Of a DNA stretch of 64,000 bases, positions 12,359 to 24,736 are shown in pieces. A model generated the notes under the pieces. It made no database searches. It was not told the origin of the DNA and saw only the letters and a program-made list of their open reading frames with translations. Positions within the stretch are counted from its first letter, which is position 1; every line of letters begins with the position of its first letter. A program made the translations under genes and the position numbers. This DNA comes from Apostichopus japonicus (taxonomy: Eukaryota; Echinodermata; Holothuroidea; Aspidochirotida; Stichopodidae): positions 4,810,501-4,874,500 of the forward strand of contig NC_092580.1 in NCBI RefSeq assembly GCF_037975245.1, in the 5' to 3' direction.

Positions 12359-15300
12359 AAATTCGTGAAACTATCGGTACAGCAGTTTGTCATACTATAA
12401 GCCACATCGTAAGAGCTTGTCAAAGCTTGTTTCGACCAGTACATGCATGCACATGGGTCATGCATGAACGCTATAAATGTTTACCCACTTGAAGTTCACA
12501 GTTGGACCGAATAGAGATACAGTAGTACTGTTGTTTAATACAAAGCAGAAAAGTTGATCATCCTTACATGCATTTTCTCCCACAGTAGTTGATAAAATAG
12601 ACTGAAAGTGTGTTTGCACATATATCTAACTATCTTCATTACAGACTAAACAGTATCCACACAGTTGGACAAAATAATTTAGTCTCTTAAAATTATGCAT
12701 TATAATCAGTTTTCAAGGATTTTGTTTGTCATGTTTGGTGACAGAATTATCTAGAATCCTTTACGAACAAAACGACACTCCGCATTTTTGTATTTGAGTA
12801 GCAATTTTTCCAATTTTGTTTTTCATTAAGTACCCGTTGCTATGCATAATGCAATAAATTACTCAAAGTAACACAACTTGTTATAATAACTGACTAGCGG
12901 CTCTATACAATCTATTGTATTAATTCAATGGTAATGTACTGTATAAATGCATATTAAAGGAAGAGCAGTTCTGCATGGTTCCTCTCACAGAAAAGATGGC
13001 ATATTTCTTTCAAATATCTGTGGGTGTGCGTATGGACGGAGTTTGATAATTAACAATTATAAAAGCATGTAGACACCATGACCATGTATATGATTCTTAT
13101 AAACTGTATATATATATATGTATGTACAGTAAATATGCTGTAACAAAAATAAAACTACGATTTGTTATTTGATCATTTTTAACTTTCAGAGGTGAAAGGG
13201 GGGATGGTTTGGTATTCTGGAGGGAAAGGAAAGCAAGCCATCTTGTCCTGTAACACCAGTGGTACTGTATTCAAAGTCAGTTTAGTTTGGTTTCATTAAT
13301 CCCATGGGTTTATAAGCAGCAAACAGAAGCTCATTTTGAAACACTTCAAGTACAATTTACACTCACAGGAATGCCATTTTTAATGTTACCCTCCCAACAG
13401 AGGAGGTTGTGGTTCACCTGCACTGAGGGAGTTGATGACTGTAGTACAGCCATGGTGAACAAAGCAGTCTTGAAATCACTGCAAAATACAGGGCCAAACC
13501 CCCATTTTGTTAAATCATCCTTCCTCATGCATGCAAAGCTATGATGTTATTACACGTTGACTAAATATAAAATGTGAAATTGTATGTCTCTTATACATCA
13601 CCACGGTAACACCTCCTTGTACAGTACAAATTCGCTACCCTCATCAATTCTAGACCAAATGTCTAGAACAAAGAGCTTTAATAATCAATATTTTAGATCA
13701 AATAATTTGAGATATTGAATCAATCTTCCATCAGATGCCTACCACAAAGGCCTCAATAGTTTTTTTGTAGACGACTTGTTTGTCTAGGATGTGCAAGTTT
13801 GTTCTCAAAGATGTTACTCAGGCTCTATCTCCTTAAAAGTTTATTTTTGCAATCTTTCGTTCTTTGAGAGGACGATGCAATTAGTCTGGCAAACATTCCA
13901 GTAGGTTAGAAAAGAAAGGGCAGCTAATCGTTCTACGTATCCCGCAAGCTTTAGAAAATAAGCCTTTACCCGTGACAAACACAATTTAAACTGTCCCTTG
14001 TATATAGCAGCCAGGTCAAAAGCTAATCCTATCGGTTCGTAGATATAGCCCTTCCTATCGGGAATGATAACAAATTTTGGGTCTGTTTACATCATTAAGG
14101 AAGTTATCCTAACCAATAAGTTCCTCAGATATTGTTCTATCTGTGTTTTTAACCACCTGCTATTGTTGTCAAAAACAATCCAGCACCTGGTGATACAGGG
14201 CAGATACGCAGACGACATCATCATAGCTTGAAATTATGGCATCACATCCATGAGTGGTGATGAATATGTCCTGGTGTATCAGTCATTCATTCATTCACTG
14301 ATCGTCTCAGCACCTTTAAATGTAATATTTGGATTTCCTATACCTCTTCTTGCCCTAGTTTTGCCAATTGAGCCTTTTTTTACTACCTGTGCTCAAAATG
14401 CTAGCGATTTGAAGCTAACAACACTGCAGCACTCTCAGATCATTCATGTAACCTAATCCCCCAGTGTCAAGTACCACAAACTTACGGGACTACCTGGTAA
14501 CTTTCAACAGGCATACGTATAAACGCACTGTGTGAATGTGCGCTATATTTACGATACTTTACAAACGAGCTATAATTTTGCAAGAATATGGAGAAGTCTT
14601 GGGAGTATATCGCACATAACGAGTGTTAAGTGACAGTATTATTGCAGACAAAATGTGCTTTATCAAAGTGGACACAAACGTATAACCATCACTTCATCTT
14701 AAGCTGTACCTGATAATTAGAGATCTTTGCAAAGAAATAGTGTACATACCCACCCATAGATACCGAAAATACAGAACTGAAAATGAAAATGAAAATTATA
14801 CTTATCGGAAAGGCCCTGGGGTTTCTCTCCTCGACTTCTGAAGCCGCAAAAATACGGAGGGATATATTTTAATACTGACAGCCAAGATACACAAAAGAAA
14901 GTAGAGACTTTGGGGACGTAAATAGAAAGAAAGTGGAAAGAAGAAAGGCAAGACATAGGTTTGAAATGTTTCCTTTTCATCCTACTGGGGGGTGTTCTGT
15001 ACTCTTTATAGCATTGAACCTAAAATATTGCTTTGAACATCCCTCAGATAAATAATCAAAATTCGGACAAAAGAAATTTTTCCCCCAATTTTGACGACCC
15101 TGCGCAGCATTGTATGATGATGGTCCGTAGATCTATTGAAGGGGAGCGAGATGCAGGTTCGGTCAGACATGATCATTCATCCCTGCTGCCATGGTTACCC
15201 CAGGTTATCAGACATGCTGCACATAGTTAAGAAACTTAACAAGCAGGACAATGTACCTTACAACCTATCCATTACCAATGTCATTAAATACATTACAGTA

Positions 15301-18300
15301 TGTCATTCTCGTTGACTTTGATAGAGAAATTTGATGGATTCTTCGTAACACCACGAGCAAGACGTTCACGGTGAACATGAGCAAGAGCGATCGGGGGGGT
15401 GGGGGGAATTTCTTCCCATCCATCATCGTAAAAACTTGCACGTTTAATAATAAATCGAAAGCACTGGCACGAGATGGTTGTACACAAACTGGATTGGAGA
15501 AGCAGGGAAGAGGTCACCCATCGCATGCACTGAGGGGTCCTTTCTCATCACCGTAAGCAAGTTTTTCGCTTGAAGGATTCACAAACTATTATTCAGCGAG
15601 AGTTTGAACTCCTTCGGTGATAGTAAAGAAGAAAAAAAATCATAAAAAAAAAAATTGACTAGTTACATTACATGAGTAATCCATTGCCTAAGGAGTAAGG
15701 AAGCACCATTGATGGTCTCATCCTCAATTGATGAGGTTCTTAATTATACACAGGGTAAGTCTTTTCCCTTTGTCAGAGAAGCATCACTCAAAAAAACAAC
15801 TTTCTTGTGAGGAGGCAGAGTGGTTCATTCCAAAACAGGAACATATTTCAAATGACAGGTTTAATATGGACAGGTTTAATATGCTAACTGTACTCATGCA
15901 TAACAATATACTGTATATAATGCCACGGTATATATGGGTTAGGGTCATGAAAACTTCCACAAGGCGTGTGCATGATTAACTGTGTGGATATAAACTGATT
16001 ATATACACAAAATATGTTACATGAAAATAATGATTACAAGCTTCATAAGCACTTAAAAATGGGGTGGAAGGGTGAGACGAGGAAAACAGTACGTACGAAG
16101 AACAAGGACTTTTCAAAAACTGAAAGAAATTATTTAAAACAGCTCATGCAAAACTTTTATATCCATGTAAAGTCGTTTTACATGAGGTAGAATAGTTTAC
16201 GTCCATTTCGGTCTGGTCCATTAACTGTACGGTAGTAGTATTAGGTCAGTGCTAAATGGTTAACAAGGCATTTTTAGACACAGGGAAACAAGAGTGCAGT
16301 TGTAGTGAGTGTACAGGGAAGTGGGGAGTGAAGTACATGGTGTGATGTTGCTAAAGAACGGTACTAGCAGCTTGAACATGTAGAGTATGTGATTTCTGAC
16401 TAATAGTAGCAATTTGCACCAAAAATTTCCAGATCATTTTTACTATGTCTGACTAAAAACCATAAATTTGCTTTCTTGATCTAGAGCCCCATAATACAAT
16501 CAAAATTTTGAAGTGATCATGTGCATACCGAAAAAGGGAAATAACATAAGATAATTTCTGATGTTATGTTTTTCTTTATGTTTTGATGTGCCACTGGTGT
16601 TGTTCATGGATGACACATGTCCTTCAATGACTGAAAATGACAGTGATAGTTGTCAAAACTGACGGAAACAGCGTAAAAAAGGTGACATTTTGAAAAAAAA
16701 ATTTGTTTAAACATTCTCATTAGAAGAGCTAGACCATGCCTAGATGTGAGTTTAGTAATGAATATACAAAACACTATACACTGTACATTGTACAACAGAC
16801 AAAGAGTGCAATGGTTTTTTGAGGAGCGATAATCGATAGGCCAACAATCATTTGAGATAAAAGTATATATCTCCTAAAGTCTGAGCAAGTGGGGCATCGA
16901 ACTACCCACACGTTCATGAAGATGGCAATAAGCCTTTAATACATTTCAAGATGGTGAGGAAGTTTAAGCAACTGGCATAACTTCCTGCAGCGCTGCATTG
17001 TGAAGAAATTCACACGATCTCAGTTTCCATAAATTCAGGGGATCGCGACATTTGTGACATTTTCTTATGTACCTTTCATGTAAGCCATGTGAAAACATTT
17101 GCTGAGTTAATTAACTAGAGAACATTTTTCTTAATAACAGGAACCAAGCCAAAAGCAAATGTGTCTGAGCCCAACAAAAAAAAAACGTATATCATAAAAG
17201 AGTACATTATATAACATTACATAAAAGTATGTAGAGTTATGTTAACCTTGTTGGTAATATTGTTACCAGACCGCTTTAGAAAAATTGTAGAACTACTGTG
17301 AGGTCAAACTAGTAGGTATATAATACAGTATACGTGTGTAACAAGGCATAAAGAGCTACAGTATATTTAGAAGGTTGTCGAAATTTGTCATTTGAATTTT
17401 ACCGTACTGAATGTTTGCCTATTAATGGAAAAAAAGGAACAAGAAAGCAAAAAAACTTCAACAATGCATCATAGATCAACTCAAAAGTACATTAATATTT
17501 AGCAAGTTCTCACAGGCAAAAAAGAATGCATGATAAGTGGGGTTTTTCAGGTTTTTTTCGTTGATATAACCTCCTTTGTAGTGAAAATAATGTACTCGAC
17601 TATTACACATTTTGCGCTCAAACAACTAATTGCCAGCGACGTAGATGGATATTATCGCAGTTGCACATCCAACGATGACGTTCTGAGGAGATAGCTGCCC
17701 GACAGACGATGTTTACGCAGCTTTAAGAAGCGTTGCCATGCTTCAATTGATTTCATTCATGACAGTGTCTAGAAGACGGAAAAAATGGCAGCAATTGGTC
17801 GGAGAAATGTTCCCTAGAAGTAAACGATGACATTTTTATTGGGGGGGGTAGGCGGGGAAAGGACAAAACGCAGATGTACTGTAGGTCAGTAGGTGGCCAT
17901 CGTAGTAGACGTAGCAATCTTGTAGTTGAGGAAACTTTTATTAGTAATGCATTAACTTGTGACTGCCATGAATTAGTTGGGAGATTACGTATAAACTATT
18001 GAGTACATAATAGTACAAGCAATAATAATAATAACAATAATAATACTAATACAGTGGATATATATAGTGCTAGTTTCAGAAACAAGAAGTAGCCTTTCTA
18101 GGCACTTTAACAAAACAAGTCAATCACAATCAAAAGAACAAGTAAAGATATGAGTCTTTGACATACAATATTTGGTCACCAATTGGCAACTTCTATGTGA
18201 AACCGTAACCTTGGAGATGATCATTTATACGGTAACGCATCGCAAAATGGTCAGATTGTTATACAAACTGTGTAAACATGTATAGCAGTGTCTTTATAAC

Positions 18301-19850
18301 CAGGTACAGAACCATAGCATTTTATAAGCGACAACAGTCAGAAAATTTCCAGAACTGCAATGACACAAAATTTGGACGTTACAGTTATTCCCCTGAAACT
18401 TAAAAACACAAACTGTGTTCAATGAGAACTTTGAGACACAAGTTAGTTATCAAGTTTTATTATTCATGAATATATAGTGCAGATATGCCATGTGTTTGCA
18501 AACACTTGTTGAAAAGGACTTTGGGTTTAATACAGCTGTGCAGTCCAATCTAGATACTGTGACCGTTATACAATAACGTAGCACTAGCTTAACTTAACGT
18601 AGCACTAACTTAGCTGCTGGTGCAGCCATAAGACCTCTGTTGGTACTTCTAGCTTTGCTTTCAACAATATCCACAGTTGGCTATAGTATATACACTAGAT
18701 CTGACCCTTCATTGCACCACAACAATCACCCAACTACTGTATCAAGATTACCCTCGGCCCAAACATTACATCGCAATCGAGATGAATACTGCTTCCGAAT
18801 TTTCCTCCCAATAGTAGTGCACTGACGTCTCTACAGCTGTGATTGTTTGAAAACACAAGAAGATCATTCTTGGATTACAACCAACACTTGTGCAGGTACT
18901 TCCGTTGTAATAAAGAATGTAGGAGGCTAGCGAACTTCAGAGGTGAAAGTGACCTGGTCACTCTAGTCAAGACAGTGCTACAGGGGTAGATCTGCCCAAA
19001 TCTCCAATGGGTAAAGTCAGGTATATACAGCTGTCAGGCCACAGGAGTGAGTGATGTTAAATAGTACACATTCATTATAATACCTATGAAAGGCAACACC
19101 TTAGCACACAAAAAGCCTAGCGCCGCTGCTGATATGAAAACGATTGTTCGTACGGAATGAAGTAGTATTAATGCAAGACTGTATCTCTGTCACTCTGAGG
19201 AGACATTTTATGCTACTCGAAAGTATTAGGCGTAATTATAATCCAGGGAAAAGATGCCTGACGCAATTCAGCGTATGTTAGGGCACAATCATTCAAATGT
19301 AGATATCGCTCGTAGCTATGAGTTCCATTTTCTGCATCACGATATATTAAGTGTTCTAAAACCTTCTCTCCCATTCTTTACAGTTCAGTTGACTTAGAAC
19401 AAACATTCGACGAAAGTGATCAACTTCTTCTTTCATGATAGGGCGGAATGTGAGAGAAAAACTTACGAGGAGTGAAGCACGCGATTGTAAAAAAAAAAAT
19501 TATAATAGAGAGAGTACAGAATGTCGTGAACTTAACCAGTTTGTGTTGAGCTTGGAGTTTTGACCAACTTTCTTTTTTCTGTTTTTCTTCTTTTTTTTCT
19601 TCCCTTCTGACTTTACACTACCTACATACTTTTACTGATTGCTGATTGTGGGTGGCAAGATTAAGATTGTGACAAAAACAGGTTATTTGGAGGGAAAACA
19701 GTAGCGAGGATACAAGATTTTGTCAAACAGCACCGACGATATAGGCCAACTGCTATTTCCCAACCTTTAAAAGTACCATGATCACAGACTGGCCTTGTGT
19801 CGTTCGATCATTATTACGATATTTTACTCTCTCTCCACTTAAAAAGTGCA
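12359..19850. other. gene-poor stretch
   Basis: No conserved exon was found. Contents are the third dispersed-repeat copy at 16205-16333, a poly-G block near 15390, ATA-type microsatellites near 18020 and AT-rich DNA. The open frame at 13287-13544 carries no recognisable domain. Confidence 0.4.
16205..16333 (+). repeat. dispersed repeat family, diverged copy 3
   Basis: The segment from cagtgctaaatggttaac (about 16247) onward follows the same order of blocks as copies 1 and 2: gtgctaaaaggttacc, then ttctaggcac, then ggttgtgagg and acaggtaag. Many substitutions are present. Homology is called by eye and is weaker than between the first two copies. Confidence 0.4.
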
Positions 19851-19859
19851 ACCGAATTA

Positions 19860-20012
19860 TTACTTAATATGACTTAATATACAAGTAGCCGTGTGTGTTC
19901 AGATGCATGCTTTTCTCATTTACTGCTTGATCTCTTTGAACCTAAGCGCATCTAGGCGGCTTGGCTTCAATGGTTTCTCAATTTGGCAAGAAAATGTGTT
20001 ATTACATTAAGA
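19860..20012 (+). repeat. local duplication, left copy
   Basis: This aligns with about 20327-20480. The near-identical end is caagaaaatgtgttattaca followed by ttaagattataa. Other shared blocks are aggcggcttggct and atggtttctcaatt. The offset is about 466 bp, with scattered substitutions and one- to four-base indels. Confidence 0.8.
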
Positions 20013-20326
20013 TTATAAGCTAACGACAATGCAGATAATTAGTTCTGTATATTTCAACTTCGTTCTAGCTTTATAGCTTTAGTGGCTTGATTTCATTTTT
20101 CTGAATTATTTCTCTCTCTTTCCTTTCTTTATGCCTGAAAAAATTGGGCAAATATCCGCATCTCATTAATATTCTCATCTGGGATGATTGCATGTAATTT
20201 GTTTTTTTTTTCCTTTTTTTTTTTCCTTTTCTGATACAAACAGATTGATGACTTAAGCTGTCTAATCGTTCAGCTACAGTATGATTCAATTCTTTTTTCT
20301 TTCTTTTTTCCAAATTGGCTATGATT

Positions 20327-20480
20327 CGAATTATTACTTTAAATACAAGTGCCATGTGTGTTCATGTGCGTGCTTTTCTCATTAATTGCTTGACTTCTTT
20401 GAACCTAGAAGCATAGGCGGCTTGGCTCGAATGGTTTCTCAATTGGCAAGAAAATGTGTTATTACATTAAGATTATAAAT
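20327..20480 (+). repeat. local duplication, right copy
   Basis: Partner of the segment at 19860-20012. A shorter echo (ggctatgattc plus aaatt near 20490) suggests part of the intervening DNA was also duplicated. Confidence 0.8.
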
Positions 20481-20499
20481 TACCTAATCGGCTATGATT

Positions 20500-23400
20500 C
20501 AAATTAACTTTATTGGTGATTGGAAAAATATCTTTCTTTCCTCATCTAACTTTGCTCAACTAAGAAAAAACAAAGGTTGAAAAGGTAAACAAAATGTGAG
20601 GTTTAATCCAACTGAAATCACACATGGAAAAGAGATCAAACAGGCAAATGCAAGAAAAAACATGTCCATCAATTTTGAATCTGATTTCAAAGTACAATAC
20701 TTAATGTGCTATGACTACAACACATCCATTTATGTTTTAATAACTTCATGCACAGTTACTTTCCTACACTTATATTACTATAACATGCTACTTTGAAAAC
20801 AACATTCACATAATTTGTCAAACTTTTTGTTTTCTTTTCAAATGAAATGTGACTAAACACAAGCTAATTAACTGTATATCGCTGCGGACTTTTTAGTGTC
20901 ATGTACGGTACAAAAAGTTTTTTAACCCCCAAAAAACACAGAATAAAACTCAAATAGACCGAGCTACTTTTGCTCTTTCTTTAATGAATGAGAATTTTCA
21001 CAAGAGAAGACCATCCACCCATCTTCCATCCTTCTAGACGTTGGCAGACGATAATTTGTTGACATCGATAACAACCCACGGTTGAAGAAAAGCTTAATTT
21101 TATCGCCCATGTTCTTTCGTAAACACTGCAGGCAAGCCAACCAGGGGGTGAGTCCAATGGTTTCGTAGGTTGTTAATCATGGAACATACAGAGCATGTAT
21201 ACAAAGTTAGCCAATGGTACTTGTGAGCGGCATCCACTATATATTTACAGCACTTCTCGATGTAACACACTCAGCACTCCCTGCGATGGCCAGAGAAATC
21301 AATGCAAGTTTTTTTTTTTTTTGTCTGTTAATCTAATTGGAGAGTTACATTGGTGATTCTCTAATTGAGAGGCCAGGAAATCAATTGCCTGTCTTGCTGT
21401 GGAGTGGGCAATCTCAATAAAGCTATATGACGAAAGGAGACACCCACGAACAAGACCGGAAATATTTACTACATGTATGTATGTCTACATTTATGTCTAC
21501 ATGTACAGTGCCTAGGAGGACAACCCTCAAACTGTGAATATCTCTTTATATACAAAATATGAAAATGATCTGTATTGTCCCCCAAATATGCCAGAAATGT
21601 AAGAGGTTATATCCCATTTGGTCAGAACCCCCAAACCTTCCATTTTATTGCACAGATATTAAAATCACAAATGATACTTACTGTACCTGTCTAACTTAAC
21701 TCTAACTAACTCTAACTAACACTAACTCTAACTTTAACTAACTTAACTCTAACTTAACCAACAGTCATGTAGTTTAGGTCGATGGGGGAAAGTCTGTATA
21801 CATGTGGTTTCCAATTGGGACATGTAAGAGAGTCCCGGGCAAAGTAAATCCCACCGATTCGAAAGTCTACAATTTATTTTATCTTCTAACACAGGCCTCT
21901 AGAATCTAGGTTAACAAATATGTTGTTTGAAAGTTGTCCAAATATATTCATGGTTTCACTGCCACCCCAAGAGTATCATCTCGGCATCAAATTTTTTCCA
22001 AACTGAGATTTCTGGCGATATTTTTTTGAGGAAAACGAACACCCGGGTGAAGAAAGTAATTTTGGTAAAAGACTATCAAATGGCATGCTCTAATTTCCAG
22101 GCACTGCTAACGACCTTTATCAAATACTAACTGCATCTACGAAAAGGAGGTTGTGCTTTGCTAAACACTTGCCTCAACTCCGAACACTCAAATAAAGATT
22201 TTTTTTGTCAGTCTGTTTGTAAAGGCATAAATAAAAGATGCTCGCACCTGATAGACATCGTCATAGTAACAACCTTTAGCATGAATGCCGATTTGAGAAA
22301 AAGGATTACTATCTACATATATATATAATATACAGAAGAGTCTATACATAACTGATTATAAATAAATCTACAGAATTTGATCTTCTGTAGATCTGACTCT
22401 CCTGAAAGAAAAGGCTGCAGAAAACTGATCGCAAATCTCAGCATGGTAACATTTGACAGCAACCACGATTTAAAACTGGGTAATTATTCAAACTTGCATG
22501 GCGCGTAATTCATAACTGTCGCAGGATGTTCGCAGACCTACACACTGTATTACACAATACCCCGCAATCAAAGATTTGCCATCTTGCCTAACGTGTTATA
22601 AACCGTGCCATACTATGTAAATGAACCGGTTCGGATGCATACATGCGGCCAGAATCATTTATCAATTATACTGTTTTATGCATGTAAATGTGGCACAATC
22701 TCGTGCTCTGTACTCTCCACATGAATCTCAAAGGCATGATTCCCCGAGCCGTGGAGATACGGCTAATCAGGTCAATACATGCCCAAAGACAGCTGCACAT
22801 TCACTCAGACTGCTTCCAAATTAAATTGTCCTTCATCGATACTGATGAACTTGGATAGTTCATCTCACTCCTCCATCAATCATCACCTACGTCCGTCTCC
22901 ATCTCCATCTTCATCTTTCTCTCTCTCTCTCTGCCCATCTTTTCCTCTCCGCTTCCCTCCTCAAAAAGCGAGAGATGGCAACAACCCAAAAATGTTTCAA
23001 AAATATTTCGGATACAATGTGATGGAGAGATACTATAAAGTAACAAAAACGATGGTTTCGCTCGTCATGACCTTCGCAAAGTTTTGGCCTGAAGTCTCCT
23101 GACAGAAGGGATACTTGGACGAGATCTGGTGATGAGTCATTTAAAGTGATTTCTGCATCACTAAACTGCCTAACGACATCATTCGTTTACCATATGCATT
23201 ATAATAAAATATATAAAAAAAAACACAGCAACCCCTGATACGAATCAACAAACCTAACTGTATTTATATAAATTCTACTAAAGATGAACGGCTTTTATGG
23301 GGCCGGTTTAGTTGTAACACTTTCAGACGGAACCGTCTTAAAGAACGAAGGCTGTAACGCGAAAAGACGAATCTTCGACAAACTCTTTGGAACGTGACTA

Positions 23401-23940
23401 GATTTATGAAATTCATTAGGGGATGTTTCCAGCAAGGCATACATGTATGTATGTGAGTTTGTTTTGGGTCACGGTATGCGAAGCAGTGTCAGGTTTAATT
23501 CATTTTACATCATTAGGCCTGCAGAAACGAACAGGAGAGGCAGAGTAGCCTACGGGCAGCCGGCATAAACACCTGACATCGAAATAATTGAGTCATAATG
23601 CAAAATAATATGCCATATAAGCACTTAGTATGGCTGTGTAAAACACTCAGAATTTCATTTTGTGACAGGAAGAAAACTGGGAAGATCAATTTTTTTTCGC
23701 TTTCGTCACGTCTGATTTAATAGTGTATCTTGAATAACAGGGAAATTTCACGCTTCGCAGAGTTGGATGAGAAAAGGCAATCAACAGTTGTCTTAAGGGC
23801 TAGAGCTAGTGTTTGCTTAAAACTATCTGAGTCAACTGAAATATTAACTACTGTACAGTAGATGGATTTTATTTATAATATTAACATGATTACATTCCAG
23901 ACAGATTCACTAATTTGTGTAAACTGTTCCCAAGTCTCCT
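20500..23940. other. gene-poor stretch
   Basis: No conserved exon was recognised. It contains a degenerate TAACTC/TAAC repeat (21691-21760) and CT-rich sequence near 22910-22960. Confidence 0.4.
21691..21760 (+). repeat. degenerate CTAACT short tandem repeat
   Basis: Alternating ctaact, ctaac and cttaac units fill about 70 bases. The unit is close to, but is not, the metazoan telomere hexamer CCCTAA. Confidence 0.7.
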
Positions 23941-23954
23941 GTAGTTGCCATAGC

Positions 23955-24736
23955 AGTAAAGTTCTTCTTCATGTCCTCTCAGTGAGGAAGGGAAATGATT
24001 CCTACTGTATAACTGAGTTCTTCTTCATGTCCTCTCAGTGAGGAAGGGAAATGATTCCTACTGTATAACTGAGTTCTTCTTCATGTCCTCTCAGTGAGGA
24101 AGGGAAATGATTCCTACTGTATAACTGAGTTCTTCTTCATGTCCCCTCAGTGAGGAAGGGAAATACATCTCTACTGTATAACTCAGTTCTTCTTCATGTC
24201 CCCTCAGTGAGGAAGGGAAATACATCTCTACTGTATAACTCAGTTCTTCTTCATGTCCCCTCAGTAGAAAGGGAAATGATTCCTACTGTATAACTAAGTT
24301 CTTCTTCATGTCCCCTCAGTGAGGAAGGGAAACAAGTCTCTACTGTATAACTGACTTCTTCTTCATGTCCCCTCAGTGAGAAAGGGAAATGATTCCTACT
24401 GTATAATTAAGTTCTTCTTCATGTCCCCTCAGTGAGAAAGGGAAATGATTCCTACTGTATAATTAAGTTCTTCTTCATGTCCCCTCAGTGAGGAAGGGAA
24501 CTACTGTATAACTAAGTTCTTCTTCATGTCCCCTCGAAAGGAAGGGAAATGATTCCTACTGTATAACTGAGTTCTTCTTCATGTCCCCTCAGTGAGGAAG
24601 GGAAATACATCTCTACTGTATAACTCAGTTCTTCTTCATGTCCCTTCAGTAGAAAGGGAAATGATTCCTACTGTATAACTAAGTTCTTCTTCATGTCCCC
24701 TCAGTGAGGAAGGAAACAAGTCTCTACTGTATCATT
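23955..24736 (+). repeat. minisatellite, 14 units of about 56 bp
   Basis: The core ttcatgtcccctcag (or ttcatgtcctctcag in the first three units) recurs 14 times, each time followed by an aggaaggga-like block, a variable segment (atgattcc, tacatctc or caagtctc) and tactgtataactgag. Variant types are ordered: the run tacatctc, agtagaaaggg, caagtctc occurs near 24150-24345 and again near 24590-24730, which indicates a higher-order unit duplicated as a block. Every unit also looks like a pyrimidine tract plus CAG. Confidence 0.92.

Noticed and set aside
14205-14228. YADDIIIA in the + frame, resembling the reverse-transcriptase active site
   Set aside because: The surrounding frame shows no other RT motif and stops immediately after. 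A four-residue match is expected about once in several windows of this size.
21691-21760. Possible interstitial telomere sequence
   Set aside because: The units are ctaact and ctaac, not CCCTAA, so it is only a degenerate short tandem repeat.
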